A stretch of 64,000 nt of DNA from Streptomyces sp. NBC_01288 (GCF_035982055.1 NZ_CP108427.1:10477001-10541000); one strand, 5' to 3'; shown: positions 36,251-45,073, counted from the first letter of the stretch. Numbers and translations: made by a program. The notes: generated by a model not told the origin, from the letters alone.

Positions 36251-36760
36251 CTATCGATGCGGCTCATCAACACCGCCAGCATTGGCCCGAACTGGTTCGT
36301 CGACATGGACGGGTCCGTCACTCGGTGCCAACGGTGCAAGGTCGAAGGGACGTACCACCCGGCGCCGCGCTATGCGCCAGATCCCGCCCTTGCGCCGGTA
36401 CTCGTCCTCGTAGGTACCTCCACCGGCAATCCAGCGGTGATCGCGGAGTTGGGTCAGGACCACGACGTCAGATCGACCGGTCGCGGCAACGCCGTCGATT
36501 TCCACCGTGTGGTTGGCGGTGGCATGCTGCATGATCGGGAATGCCTGCCACTGCTGCTCGACCGCCGCGCAGATGGCCTCGATCCCCGTGAATATCTGGT
36601 CCGAGCCGGTCTCCCACACGGCGTCCGCTGTCCAAATCGCTTTCCAGCGGACTGGGTCGCGGTGGTCGGCACCCACGCAGTAGTCGTGGGCCAGCCGGTG
36701 CAGTGCGAGTTCGGTCTCGACTCGGTCCAGGCGAGCGGTGAGATCTTGTAGCGTCGTCAT
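36251..36760 (-). CDS. SnoaL-like / NTF2-like polyketide cyclase-type protein
   Basis: A 169-residue protein (MTTLQDLTARLDRVETELAL) with the SnoaL-like pattern: LHRLAHDYCVGADHRDPVRW, IWTADAVWETG, MQHATANHTVEIDGVAATGR and GGTYEDEYRRKGGIWRIARR. Such proteins are alpha+beta barrels acting as hydroxylating enzymes, isomerases or ketosteroid/polyketide-like catalysts. The ATG at 36760 is followed at once by a helix typical of the group. Substrate unknown. Confidence 0.8.
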   Translation of the reverse strand: MTTLQDLTARLDRVETELALHRLAHDYCVGADHRDPVRWKAIWTADAVWETGSDQIFTGIEAICAAVEQQWQAFPIMQHATANHTVEIDGVAATGRSDVVVLTQLRDHRWIAGGGTYEDEYRRKGGIWRIARRRVVRPFDLAPLAPSDGPVHVDEPVRANAGGVDEPHR

Positions 36761-36941
36761 TCCTGGGAGGCTACTGACGGTTGAGATGGCCCGCAGCGCG
36801 GCCGCCTCACCTCTGCAAGTGCCGTCGCAGGGCGTGCAGTTCGCCGCGTGCCGCCCCAGTGGCCGCGCTGCAACAGGGCCGTCGGCTCCGCCGTCGCTGT
36901 CTGGTGCCGAAACAGTGACGGTCACTTGGGCGGCCCATGCC

Positions 36942-36977
36942 GCACCTTCCCTCGAAGGGCGCTTCGAGGGAAGGTGC
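36942..36977. terminator. 16-bp perfect hairpin with GGCG loop
   Basis: GCACCTTCCCTCGAAG (36942-36957) and its exact complement (36962-36977). It lies in the 325-bp gap between the divergent SnoaL-like gene and the gene at 37086, where a terminator is not expected, so it may be a relic or a leader structure. The rest of that gap holds no gene. Confidence 0.6.
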
Positions 36978-37085
36978 CAGGCGATGTGCCGCAGACCCGG
37001 CCTCCGGGTACGGACAGGGCTCGGCGGGATGCATGTGCCGGGGCTCTGGAGCGTCAACTGGGCTGGTGGCACGATGGGTTGAGGC

Positions 37086-37418
37086 GTGGCGGCCGCGGTA
37101 CGCGGCGCATTGAAGAAGGCCGCCCGCGAGCGCTCCACCACGTCCTGGGCACGGCTGCGCCGCCAGCTCGGCTCCGCCCTGCCCCACCACCTTCACCCCG
37201 ACGACCAGGTCATCGTCCTCGCCCGGGTCGATGCCGACACGCCGGTTGACGAGCCCCTCCTCACCTCACTCGTGGCGGCCACCGACTCCCACTCGGCGGC
37301 TGTGTTTCAGCGGGTGGCGAACCAGCTCGGCAGGACGGTGCCCGACGACACTCACGCGGCCCGCTCACAGTGGCAGACCGACGCCCTGCACCTCCAACAG
37401 CTCTATCGCTACAAGTGA
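37086..37418 (+). CDS. Hypothetical protein, 110 aa
   Basis: GTG start; basic N-terminus (VRGALKKAARERSTTSWARL) and then PDDQVIVLARVDADTPVDEP and SHSAAVFQRVANQLGRTVPD, suggesting a small alpha/beta protein. Its leader (37059-37083) resembles that of the next fragment (37459-37482), sharing TGGCACGATG and TGAGGC. Not assigned to a family. Confidence 0.5.
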   Translation: MAAAVRGALKKAARERSTTSWARLRRQLGSALPHHLHPDDQVIVLARVDADTPVDEPLLTSLVAATDSHSAAVFQRVANQLGRTVPDDTHAARSQWQTDALHLQQLYRYK

Positions 37419-37475
37419 TTTGGAGCCCCTCAAGCCGGTGCTTTGGAGGGCGAGCGGAGCTGCTGGCACGATGAA

Positions 37476-37673
37476 ATGAGGCAATCCGGGCGGGGGTGCG
37501 GCGGTGGAGGAATACCGGGCGAGGACCGGCGGCAGATACAGACCGCGGTACTGGGCAGCGCGGACTCCGACGATCCGTTGATGCTGCCGTTGGAGGCGAT
37601 CGAGTTGGACGCCTTCCAGCGCCTGCACGAGAGCGGCACCTCCTGGTGCGGGCCGCTGCTCGGCGACGGATGA
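37476..37673 (+). pseudogene. CoiA-like competence protein, N-terminal fragment
   Basis: Reads QIQTAVLGSADSDDPLMLPL, EAIELDAFQRLHESGTSWCG and PLLGDG-stop. This matches the start of actinobacterial CoiA-like proteins (xTAVxGxxDSxxPxxLPL...WCGxLLGGCG), but the gene stops exactly where the conserved GGCG would follow. A whole CoiA-like protein is several hundred residues. Confidence 0.5.
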
Positions 37674-37925
37674 AGGGAAAGTACACCGCGCCCTCGACCG
37701 TCGACCGCTGCCTGTCCGGCGTCGTCGTCACCGGCCGCACCGATTACGACCTGGTCCTCGACAAGACCGTGGCCCCAGCGTCCGCAGGGTGCTCAAGGCC
37801 AAAGTGAAGGCGATGGAGGCGACCGAGGGACCCGAGGCCGCAGCCGCGGGCCGGCGCCGGCCCTGCCCGCCGAGCACCTGCGGGCCGCCGTGGTGGCCGC
37901 GCAGTCCGGGGCCCGGAGTGTTTTT
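37670..37925 (+). pseudogene. Tyrosine integrase-like N-terminal fragment, frameshifted
   Basis: Begins MKGKYTAPSTVDRCLSGVVV with ATGA overlap to the preceding fragment. It continues in two other frames as VLKAKVKAMEATEG and APALPAEHLRAAVVAAQSGA. This resembles the core-binding region of Streptomyces phage-type recombinases (xTVxxxLSxVVVxxRE...APALxxxDLRxxVxA). The catalytic domain is missing. Confidence 0.4.
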
Positions 37926-38039
37926 CTGTTGGTCTCTCGGGATACTCCTGCTGCCGGAGAATATTCGGGGGATCTTGGAGCCAGTCCGGCTGCTGTGAGC
38001 GCATCTGGATCGTTCCGCCGCCCACCGCCTGGCGGAGGC

Positions 38040-38344
38040 CGCCAGCGGGTGCCGAGCTGGCCACGGTGAGCGGGCTCGTCGGCTGCACGGACGCACCGCA
38101 GGTCCTCGCCGACCGGCTCGCCCGGCGCCTGGAGGACCAGCTTCGGCTGGACGGTCCCATCAAGGACCCGGTGGGCCGGCCGATCGGCAAGGGTCTGCCC
38201 CAACGGCCGGAGTGCGGCGACGTGTTGTGCGACAACCGCATGCTGCTCGACTCCGGCCGGGACTGCCCGCGCTGCGAGGACCGACAGGTCGGCCGCCGTG
38301 CCCAGCGTCAAGCGGTACCGGTAGGCGGTGTCGGCGGCGGTTGA
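38040..38344 (+). pseudogene. Actinobacterial zinc-ribbon protein fragment
   Basis: Reads SGLVGCTDAPQVLADRLARR, GPIKDPVGRPIGKGLPQRPE and CGDVLCDNRMLLDSGRDCPR with CEDRQVGRRAQR. The Cys pairs C-x5-C ... C-x2-C form a small zinc ribbon. It resembles a conserved Streptomyces DNA-interacting protein type often found near integrated elements; exact function unknown. The upstream part is out of frame. Confidence 0.4.
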
Positions 38345-38386
38345 ATCCTGGCTCCGACAGCGATCACGGGGAGCCGGCACCGGCGG

Positions 38387-38810
38387 TCACTGGAGCAGGA
38401 TCATCTTGCGGAGCAGCGGGCAGCGGGCAGCGGGCAGCGGGCAGCGGGCAGCGGGCAGCAGGACGCCGGTCTGCTGGGTCTGCATGTCGCCGAAGTCGCG
38501 GACCAGTCGGTGCATGGTAGCCAGTTCGGAGCAAGGCGTTGAGTACTGCCTTGAGCTGCTGGTGTTCGTCCTCATCGAGGCTGGAGGGGCGGCGGGTGAG
38601 CCAGCCGGTGACCTGCCGGACGCTCGGCGGCGCCGGTGGTCGGGCAGGGTCGTCGGGCCACTGCAGTCGGCTGCGGGCCCAGTCGCGGAGGCTGCTGCAG
38701 GGCGCCGGTCGGCCCTGGGCGGCAAGTTCCTCACGCAGTCCCTTGATGGAGATGGCTGCCGCCGACTCGTCGATGGGTCTACTGACCCGGCCGGTGGCTT
38801 CGGAGGCCAC
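38387..38810 (-). pseudogene. ISL3-family transposase fragment
   Basis: The minus strand gives IKGLREELAAQGRPAPCSSL, RDWARSRLQWPDDPARPPAP, VRQVTGWLTRRPSSLDEDEH and, in another frame, TMHRLVRDFGDM, matching the middle of Streptomyces ISL3 transposases. The frame is broken near 38520, and a 7-bp repeat array replaces the sequence beyond. Both transposase ends are missing. Confidence 0.65.
38413..38459 (+). repeat. Heptanucleotide array (GCAGCGG), 6.7 copies
   Basis: Six perfect GCAGCGG copies and five more bases inside the ISL3 remnant. Because the unit is 7 bp, each expansion changes the frame. It appears to be an expansion within dead transposase DNA. Confidence 0.95.
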
Positions 38811-38818
38811 CGGCCGGG

Positions 38819-39118
38819 TCAGTATCGGAAGTTGGCTTCGGTTCCCCTGATCTGAATGATGACGGGCGTGATGGCTTCATCGCCCTCTTGGGGATAGAGC
38901 TGAAGGGAAAGGTTACGGACGGCGCCGATGGCACCGATCATCCGTTCCTGGTCTTCGGCATCGACGGCCTCAGCTTGCCTTTCGAAGAGGTCTCGTACTT
39001 GTTCCCATCCCTCACCCGGGCTGAACCGGCACCGGAACCAGGGTTGATCAATGTCGATGAGGGACAGAGTACCGAGCGCCGTGTTACCGCTCCTCAGTTC
39101 CCATGACCGTGTCACCAC
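38819..39118 (-). CDS. Conserved hypothetical protein, 99 aa
   Basis: Begins VVTRSWELRSGNTALGTLSL (tandem GTG codons, AGGAAAGG upstream) and ends IIQIRGTEANFRY. The arrangement (WELR-G-LGTL ... W-x-C-R-F ... EANFRY) resembles a known streptomycete family of small proteins of unknown function. It is transcribed away from the palindrome now split by the IS at 39220, so its promoter may have been altered by the insertion. Confidence 0.7.
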   Translation of the reverse strand: MVTRSWELRSGNTALGTLSLIDIDQPWFRCRFSPGEGWEQVRDLFERQAEAVDAEDQERMIGAIGAVRNLSLQLYPQEGDEAITPVIIQIRGTEANFRY

Positions 39119-39219
39119 GTGTGCACCTTTCCTGCAGATTTTCTGGTCGAATCGCGAGGTGAGCCCCGGCACGGTCTGGCCCGGGGCTCACCCCATGCGG
39201 AGATCTCGTCTAACGAGCT

Positions 39220-40263
39220 CGTGCATGGTTGGCGTTGGCATGTCGAGGACCGCGACTTGCCTCCAGGTTCACTTTCGCGGATCGCCGGAGAGCGTGGCGG
39301 TCTGCTGGTGCGAGAGGAGCCCGGCTACGGCTTGGACGATGTCGGTCATGTGCTCGCGGCGGCCGTGGTGGCGGGCGAGGGCCCGCCAGTTCTTGAGGTG
39401 GGCGATGGCGTGCTCGACGCGGATGCGGCGTGAGGAGTGGGCTTTGCGCTGGCGTTCATGCATTTCCTCGTACCAGTCCGGGGCGTTTTTCTTGAACTTG
39501 CGGTGCGGTGGTGTCACGACGCGCCCGCCTGTCTGAGCGCCCAGTCCCTGGTAGCCGGCGTCGGCAAGAATTTCCACGGCCGGTCCGTTGGCCAGGAGCT
39601 TGACCAGGCCCAACTGCCGGGCATGGGTGATGTCCGCGCAGCTCGCGGGTTCGGCCGGGCTGCAGAACAGCAGCCGCCCGTCAGCGTCCGTGACGACCAT
39701 GGACTTCACGGCGTTCTGCTTGTTCTTGCCGGAGATGGACTTGTCCCGGTCCTTGCGTCCGGCAGCCGGGCGGTGGACCCGGATCTCGGTGCCGTCGATG
39801 ATCCCGCTCTGTCCGCTCGCACCGAGATGGTCGACAACTTCGGCGAGCGTACGCAGGCGGACGTCGGGGGCTACGGTGCAGCCGCGCATCGCCAACAGCG
39901 GCCGTATTTCACCGATTGCGCGCGTGATGGTGGAGCGGTCGACTCCGAACCAGCAGGCCAGCACGTCATGGGTGGCGCCATGACGAAGGTGGACGAGGGT
40001 GGCCAACAGTCGGTCGACGAAGACCAGCTTGTGTTTCGCCCCGGCACCCACGGCGCGGCGACGGGGACGCGACGCGACGCGAGACCAGCCTGGTGCCGCT
40101 CGTGCCACAACGGGCCGATCTCAGCGACGAGTTCGGCGATCACTCCGGGCGTCAGCCCCGTGATCCGCTGGCTTCGCATGATCGCTGCACGTGCCCGGTT
40201 CCCCACCACACCGACCATGATCAACGATCATGGCCCTCGACATGCCAACGCCAACCATGCACG
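39220..40263 (-). mobile_element. IS5-type element (DDE_Tnp_4), 1044 bp, 29-bp perfect terminal repeats
   Basis: The first 29 bases from 39220 (beginning CGTGCATGGTTGGCG) are the exact reverse complement of the last 29 ending at 40263. AACGAGCT flanks both ends (39212-39219 and 40264-40271), consistent with an 8-bp target duplication. Inside is one transposase on the minus strand. Removing the element and one repeat restores the perfect palindrome CTAACGAGCTCGTTAG. Confidence 0.85.
39269..40224 (-). pseudogene. DDE_Tnp_4 (IS5-family) transposase, frameshifted
   Basis: The first frame from 40224 reads IMRSQRITGLTPGVIAELVA and EIGPLWHERHQAGLASRR. The second reads AKHKLVFVDRLLATLVHLRH, STITRAIGEIRPLL, QSGIIDGTEIRVHRP (first Asp), EILADAGYQGLGAQTGG (second Asp) and RRIRVEHAIAHLKNWRAL (Glu). 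The switch coincides with a tandem GACGC triplication near 40065-40080, so the N-terminal HTH and catalytic domain are out of frame. Trans-acting copies elsewhere could still move it. Confidence 0.8.
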
Positions 40264-40277
40264 AACGAGCTCGTTAG
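40264..40277. promoter_or_regulatory. Right half of an IS-split palindrome CTAACGAGCTCGTTAG
   Basis: Left part CTAACGAGCT at 39210-39219 and right part AACGAGCTCGTTAG here. Together, minus the duplicated 8 bp, they make a perfect 16-bp palindrome located between divergent genes (38819-39118 and 40326-41285). It was probably an operator before the IS landed in it. Confidence 0.55.
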
Positions 40278-40325
40278 TGTGTGAGGGGTATCGTCCTCCA
40301 TCCGACCACCAGGGAGCATCAGGCA

Positions 40326-41285
40326 GTGAAGGTCGAAATCCAGCCGGATGTACGTGACATCGCCGCCCAGCTCGGGGCCGGAGTGCCTTACGCGCTGAAG
40401 GCGGTGGCCGGGCAGTTGGCCGACGACCCGGACATGGGCCGGCCCTCGGGACTGCCCGGCATCCTGACCGTGACGGTCGACGGTGACATGTTCGAGGACT
40501 GCCCGGACCTTTCTGTCGGTTACATCCGCGAGCCCGACCGTGTCGAGATCCGGTTTCTGCGAGCAGCCCCCTCCGCTGGGCCCTCCACGGACGGTTCCAC
40601 CGAGCCTTCCACGGACGCCCACGAGCAGGGAGAGCCTGCTGGCCCTGCTGCTGCCGATGTCGCGGTCGCGGTACGGGAGGTTGCCGATGCCTGGCATCGC
40701 ATCGCCGCCTGGCTCCAGTCCAACGCCCCTGCCTCCTATGCTGCGCTCCGTACCGGCGCTGCCCCGGCCGCTGTCGCTGCTCTGGAAGAGGATCTCGGTA
40801 TCCCGATACCCGTCGAGTTGCGCACCCTGTGGATGCTGACCGCAGGTGACGACGGGGCTGACGGCTGGGGCTGTCTCCCCGGCAACATGGCTCTGATGAA
40901 CCTGGACGCCGTGGCCTCCCGCTACCGGCTGAAGACGGATGCCCAGGCTCACCAGGACGCCCTCAACGCCAACCGCCCTGAGGAGGAACGGATCACCGTG
41001 TGGAGGGCGACCCGGATTCCGGTGATCGCCCTGGGCCCGGCCGACAGCACCGCGGGGCTTTATCTGGACGCCGCGACCGGCTACTTGGGCTCGTGGTCCC
41101 GCTACAACGAGCCGCCCGGCGACGCACTCGACACGCTGATCACCTACCTGGAAGAGACTGCCGACATGCTCGAAGCCCCCGCCCTCGCCGCGCGGGACAA
41201 GCCGGGCCTGATCGGCGGGACCCTGGTGTGGCTCAGCAGCATCGACCCTGCTCAGGAAAGCCGGTGGCGGCCTGTGGCTGGCTGA
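40326..41285 (+). CDS. SMI1/KNR4 (SUKH) domain protein
   Basis: A 319-residue cytoplasmic protein. The N-terminal 80 residues are a small domain of their own (KVEIQPDVRDIAAQLGAGVP; DRVEIRFLRA). A linker rich in Ser, Thr and Pro leads to a SUKH domain from about residue 115: WHRIAAWLQSNAPASYAALR, LEEDLGIPIPVELRTLWMLT and WGCLPGNMALMNLDAVAS. SUKH proteins are common immunity partners of polymorphic toxins, especially nucleases, and the convergent neighbour encodes a secreted NucA/NucB nuclease. A cell-wall-type regulatory role is an alternative. Confidence 0.8.
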   Translation: MKVEIQPDVRDIAAQLGAGVPYALKAVAGQLADDPDMGRPSGLPGILTVTVDGDMFEDCPDLSVGYIREPDRVEIRFLRAAPSAGPSTDGSTEPSTDAHEQGEPAGPAAADVAVAVREVADAWHRIAAWLQSNAPASYAALRTGAAPAAVAALEEDLGIPIPVELRTLWMLTAGDDGADGWGCLPGNMALMNLDAVASRYRLKTDAQAHQDALNANRPEEERITVWRATRIPVIALGPADSTAGLYLDAATGYLGSWSRYNEPPGDALDTLITYLEETADMLEAPALAARDKPGLIGGTLVWLSSIDPAQESRWRPVAG

Positions 41286-41358
41286 CCGCCCCCTGGAGGG
41301 GCCGGCTGCGTGGGCCGCCGGCCCCTCCTCCTTCTTGTGTGCTCCCCTTCAGGCTGTG

Positions 41359-43449
41359 TCAGCCGATTTTGCTCCACGTGCAGGTGGTTGCGGCGGACGT
41401 GCAGTGTTCGTATCCCGGCAGGTTCAGGAAGAATCCGTCACCGTCGAGCATCCGCCATGCCGGCGCCGGATAGCTGCTGAACGCTTCCTCGTTCTGCGTG
41501 CTCGAAATCGCTGCGCGACCGCACCGCTCCGTGCCGCTCGGCCCGTTCGTCGCGGTGCGCGTGTCGGCGAGGAGACCGAAGTTCGCCGAGCCGTCCCCCA
41601 TCTTGTCGGTGAAGAGTTGTGCGCACTTGGTGCCCGACGTCACCAGGTTGACGCTCTGCGGATAACCGCCGGACTCGTGTGTCGTCGCCATCGCGTACTC
41701 GTCGCAGTCGACCGAACCGACCGATGCGTCGGACGGATGGATGGTCCAGGCGGAGCTGGTTCCGCAGATGACGTTGCGGCTGTTGGCCTGCGTCCACTTG
41801 TTGCCGGCGCTGTTGGTGAGGGGGGTGTCCGGGCCCAGGTAGTGCAGCAGTGAGTCCCACCGCTTCGAGCCGGCATGATCGGGCATCACCTGCTGCATGT
41901 ACCAGTAGTAGGCGCCGGCGGCCGGGTACTTGTTGGTGTCTACCGTGTAGGTCGGCTTGAAGTACGGCAGCACACATCCCGGCAGCGAGGGCGTCAGGTA
42001 GTCGTCGCAGCGGGGCGCGATCTCCCTCACCTGCGGAATTCCGGAGGTCCCGAAGTCCGCGGTCGCGGTCGCGGTGGTGCTGGCGTCCACGGTCGCCGTC
42101 ACCGACCAACCGAGGTCGATGGTCTCCTTGCCCGTGCCGTTCCAGGTGGTAGCGCGGGTGCCCCACCTGCCGTCGGTGTAGGCGTTCCAGTCGTTCGCGT
42201 CCCAGTAGGCGTTGTCGCCCGCCGCGTTGTTGAAGTCGTCGGCCCACCGGATCACCGACGTCACACACGCCGCGCACGTCGACTGGGTGTTCCACCGCAG
42301 CGTGACACCCTTCAGCTCCGGCGAGATCAGCACCGGCATGATGCGGATCTGCTGGTCGAACTCCGCGAAGTTGGAACCGCCCGCGGCCTTGTTCGGGTAC
42401 GTCTTGATTCGTTGCTCGAAGTCGAACGTGGCGGAGCCAATCGTCGCGTCCTCCGAGTCGACGAACACCAAGGTCCCCGACCCGATGCTCTTCATGCACG
42501 CATCGGTGCGGTTCAAGTAGTCCGTGCCGACCGGCTCGTCAGAACACCAGGGAACCAGATCCGCCAATGGTGCGTCAGCCGCGACCGCAGCCGCTTCGGC
42601 GGAAGACTTGCCGGCCTTGCGGGCCTTCGCCATTGTCGCTTCGCGCAGCGCCGCGGTGCGCTTCTCCGCTCTCGCCTTCGACTCCGCGGTGGGTGGCGAC
42701 AGTTCGATGCAGATCTTGCGGCCCTCGGCGTCCGCCTTGCCACAGGTACGCGGCTGGGTCGCCTCCCGCTTCACCGCACCGTGGGTGTCCAGCGTCGGCA
42801 GGGCCGGCCCCGGATCCGTCCGGGTGAACGCGATGTTCTCCTGCGCGACCGGGTCGATCGTCGACGACGTCTGCGGAGCGGGGAACTTCATGTACGGGTC
42901 GATACGGAAGTACGCCCATGGCGACCAGGTCGTCTCGTACAAGCTGCCGTCGAAGGCGGAGGTGCGGAACGCGTACAGTACGCCGGGCTTCAGGACGCCG
43001 TAGGACACCGTCACCTTCGCCAGCCCGCCTGAGGCCACATACGGTGACACCAGCACTCCGTTCGGGCCCGACCCGTCGAGGTCGATGGCCGCCTTCGGGG
43101 TGCCGTCCGCGTTCGTGGTGTACACCTGGAACGTCTCGGTCGAGGTATCGCCGTCCGCATCCGTCACAGTGTTGCGCAGCACCACCTCCGGAGCAATGAC
43201 CCGCCAGACCGTGCCCGACTTCGAGAACTTGGGGCCGGCCGACGGGGCCGTACCCGACACCGGCCGCGCACCCCCGGCGGCGATGGCCGCCAGGTTCTGC
43301 GGACCGGCCGCCGCCACCTCCGCAGGGGAAGCGCTCAGACCGGGCGTGGGCGGTGCGGGGGCTGCTGTCGCAGTACCTGCCCCCGCCAGTAACACGAGCA
43401 CGGCACCCGCGGCAGCATGCCGCCACGACGACCTCGGTAAAAATCTCAC
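41359..43449 (-). CDS. Large secreted protein with C-terminal NucA/NucB nuclease domain
   Basis: A 696-residue exported protein. GTG 43449 starts a clear signal peptide (VRFLPRSSWRHAAAGAVLVL, cleavage after TATAAP); ATG 43497 is an alternative. The centre has beta-rich Fn3-like segments and an Ala/Lys-rich stretch. The final 150 residues hold CGTSSAWTIHPSD, VDCDEYAMATTHESGG and GTKCAQLF, matching the NucA/NucB motif CDEYPFAxTxEGG with two substitutions. NucB-type enzymes are extracellular DNases. It ends 74 bp from the stop of the convergent SUKH gene. Confidence 0.75.
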   Translation of the reverse strand: MRFLPRSSWRHAAAGAVLVLLAGAGTATAAPAPPTPGLSASPAEVAAAGPQNLAAIAAGGARPVSGTAPSAGPKFSKSGTVWRVIAPEVVLRNTVTDADGDTSTETFQVYTTNADGTPKAAIDLDGSGPNGVLVSPYVASGGLAKVTVSYGVLKPGVLYAFRTSAFDGSLYETTWSPWAYFRIDPYMKFPAPQTSSTIDPVAQENIAFTRTDPGPALPTLDTHGAVKREATQPRTCGKADAEGRKICIELSPPTAESKARAEKRTAALREATMAKARKAGKSSAEAAAVAADAPLADLVPWCSDEPVGTDYLNRTDACMKSIGSGTLVFVDSEDATIGSATFDFEQRIKTYPNKAAGGSNFAEFDQQIRIMPVLISPELKGVTLRWNTQSTCAACVTSVIRWADDFNNAAGDNAYWDANDWNAYTDGRWGTRATTWNGTGKETIDLGWSVTATVDASTTATATADFGTSGIPQVREIAPRCDDYLTPSLPGCVLPYFKPTYTVDTNKYPAAGAYYWYMQQVMPDHAGSKRWDSLLHYLGPDTPLTNSAGNKWTQANSRNVICGTSSAWTIHPSDASVGSVDCDEYAMATTHESGGYPQSVNLVTSGTKCAQLFTDKMGDGSANFGLLADTRTATNGPSGTERCGRAAISSTQNEEAFSSYPAPAWRMLDGDGFFLNLPGYEHCTSAATTCTWSKIG

Positions 43450-43834
43450 TCCGTCAATCCCCTTTGCGAATCCGTGAGTTGCCCATGAGCTGCTCATGAC
43501 AGTCCGCAACACCACCACACCCGCACACAGGCCCACCGTGATCAAGGTCATGGTTTGCCGAAAGAGAATTCATTCAGGCCAGGAGGCCCCCAGGCGGCGA
43601 CTCACCACACCGGCCGTCGCACCAACCAGCCCACAGGATCACCGACGCAAAAACGGCTGCGAGCCCTGACCGCATCGGCCACGCTCACGGTCTGAGAAAG
43701 GGCCTGAAAGTCTGGCCCCAGCCGTACGGCCGAGTACCAGCGGCTCGCGTGCCTACGAGTTGCCGGGACCAGCTCACGGGCCGGGACCGAGTGGGAGTAC
43801 GCAGTCGCGGTGCTTCGACGGTTCGTCCGTAGTG

Positions 43835-44108
43835 ACAGACCCCCACGCCCGCAGGGACGGTTCCTGGAGGGATGCGCCCATCGAGCGAGAAGATGCGGTG
43901 CTCCACGCGCCCGCGGGGATGGTCCCGCCAGCATGGGCTGGCGCCGGGGCGACCGCTGGTGCTCTCCGTGCCCGCAGCGATGATCTCATCGCCAAGGCGG
44001 ACACCCACGCCGAGATCGCGTGCTCCCCGCAGCCACGGGGATGGCCCCCAGTCCCGGTCGGCGTTCGGAGCCAGCAGATGTGCTCCCAGTGCCGCGGGCG
44101 AGATGGCG
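43835..44108 (+). CRISPR. Degenerate type I-E-like CRISPR array remnant
   Basis: Four 29-bp repeat-like units begin GTGCTC at 43898, 43959, 44020 and 44080, spaced 61, 61 and 60 bp. A fifth, weaker unit lies at 43835. The first and third contain the GC-rich palindrome ending GGGGATGG, as in Streptomyces I-E repeats; the second and fourth are more decayed. Spacers are about 32 bp. No cas genes are in the window. The downstream frame of the neighbouring minus-strand gene reads through the array. Confidence 0.7.
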
Positions 44109-44792
44109 GATCAGCACGGGCCAGGTGAGGTCGTGGCCGTGGTCCGGGCGGGCGACGGGCCACTCCTGATTCTCGGACACTCGCGCCCGGCTGGAGAGAG
44201 GAGCTCGAAGCTCCACGCGCAGTCGGATCGAGGTGTCGATGCTCAGTCCCATGCTGGAGTGGCGAAGATCTTTCGAGTAGTTGGCGATGAGGTCGAGGTC
44301 CCGGAGCTCCCGCTGCAACTCAGAGGTCAGCGCTTCGTCCGAATCAGGGACGAGGTCGTCTTCTTCCTGCTCGGCCAGGAATGCAAGGTGTTGATCAACG
44401 GCCTCCACTGCCCGGCGACTGGTCCAGGTGGCGAAGTCGTGGCAGCCGAACAGGTAGGCATGCAACGTCGCCGCTGCGGCAGACTCGTCTGCATCATCGG
44501 GCCCGTCCTGGCCGTCGTTGTGGCAGTACTCGCTGAACATGTACTCGGCGACACCGCGTTTCACCGCCGAGAAGGCCGTCGAGTCACCGAGGGCGCCCTC
44601 CCACACGGAGTTCAACAGGGGACGAAGACCCACGGTGAACGGCGCCTGCTCGTCCGTGGGCAGTCTCTCGTGCCAGCTCATGAGCCGTTCCGCGATACCT
44701 GCAGTAAACACGCCGCGTTCCCCAGGCGAGATGGCCTTCAGCCGCTCCTCCACTAGCGCTGAAAGCTCCTGCCACGTGTCCATACGAGCCAT
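43986..44792 (-). CDS. DUF416-like helical protein running into the CRISPR remnant
   Basis: Begins MARMDTWQELSALVEERLKA (ATG 44783 also possible). The helical pattern, FTAGIAERLMSWHERLPTDE, LLNSVWEGALG and a late ELQRELRDLDLIANYSKDLR, resembles the DUF416/YjaG group of unknown function. After about residue 200 (near 44190) the sequence loses protein character, and the last 50 residues are translated CRISPR repeat and spacer DNA. The true 3' end is probably lost, so this may be a truncated gene. Confidence 0.6.
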   Translation of the reverse strand: MARMDTWQELSALVEERLKAISPGERGVFTAGIAERLMSWHERLPTDEQAPFTVGLRPLLNSVWEGALGDSTAFSAVKRGVAEYMFSEYCHNDGQDGPDDADESAAAATLHAYLFGCHDFATWTSRRAVEAVDQHLAFLAEQEEDDLVPDSDEALTSELQRELRDLDLIANYSKDLRHSSMGLSIDTSIRLRVELRAPLSSRARVSENQEWPVARPDHGHDLTWPVLIRHLARGTGSTSAGSERRPGLGAIPVAAGSTRSRRGCPPWR

Positions 44793-45073
44793 CCCCGAAT
44801 TGTGAAACCAGCGTGCTCACGCCAGCAACGGCGATCATTGCATCCACCAGCGACAACGCATCGGGTGAGGCTCCCTGGCTCCGAACGAGTGGATGTAGTC
44901 GGCGCAGCTTCCCCGCGCTGTCGTGCAGTCGCGGGCTGCCGCAATGTTGGTCTAGACCTTGACGCCCTCGTTCCTGCGCGACTACCTTCCGGCATCAGCG
45001 GTTCACAATGGCATTCACTGTTCACGTATAGGAATTCCGTAGCGGCAGTCGCCTCATGGAAGGCCATCCCCCC

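Noticed and set aside
41359..43449. The NucA/NucB protein as a classical polymorphic toxin with RHS repeats or a pre-toxin domain
   Set aside because: No RHS/YD repeats or known delivery domain is visible, only a Sec signal and beta-rich segments, so only the nuclease end is claimed.
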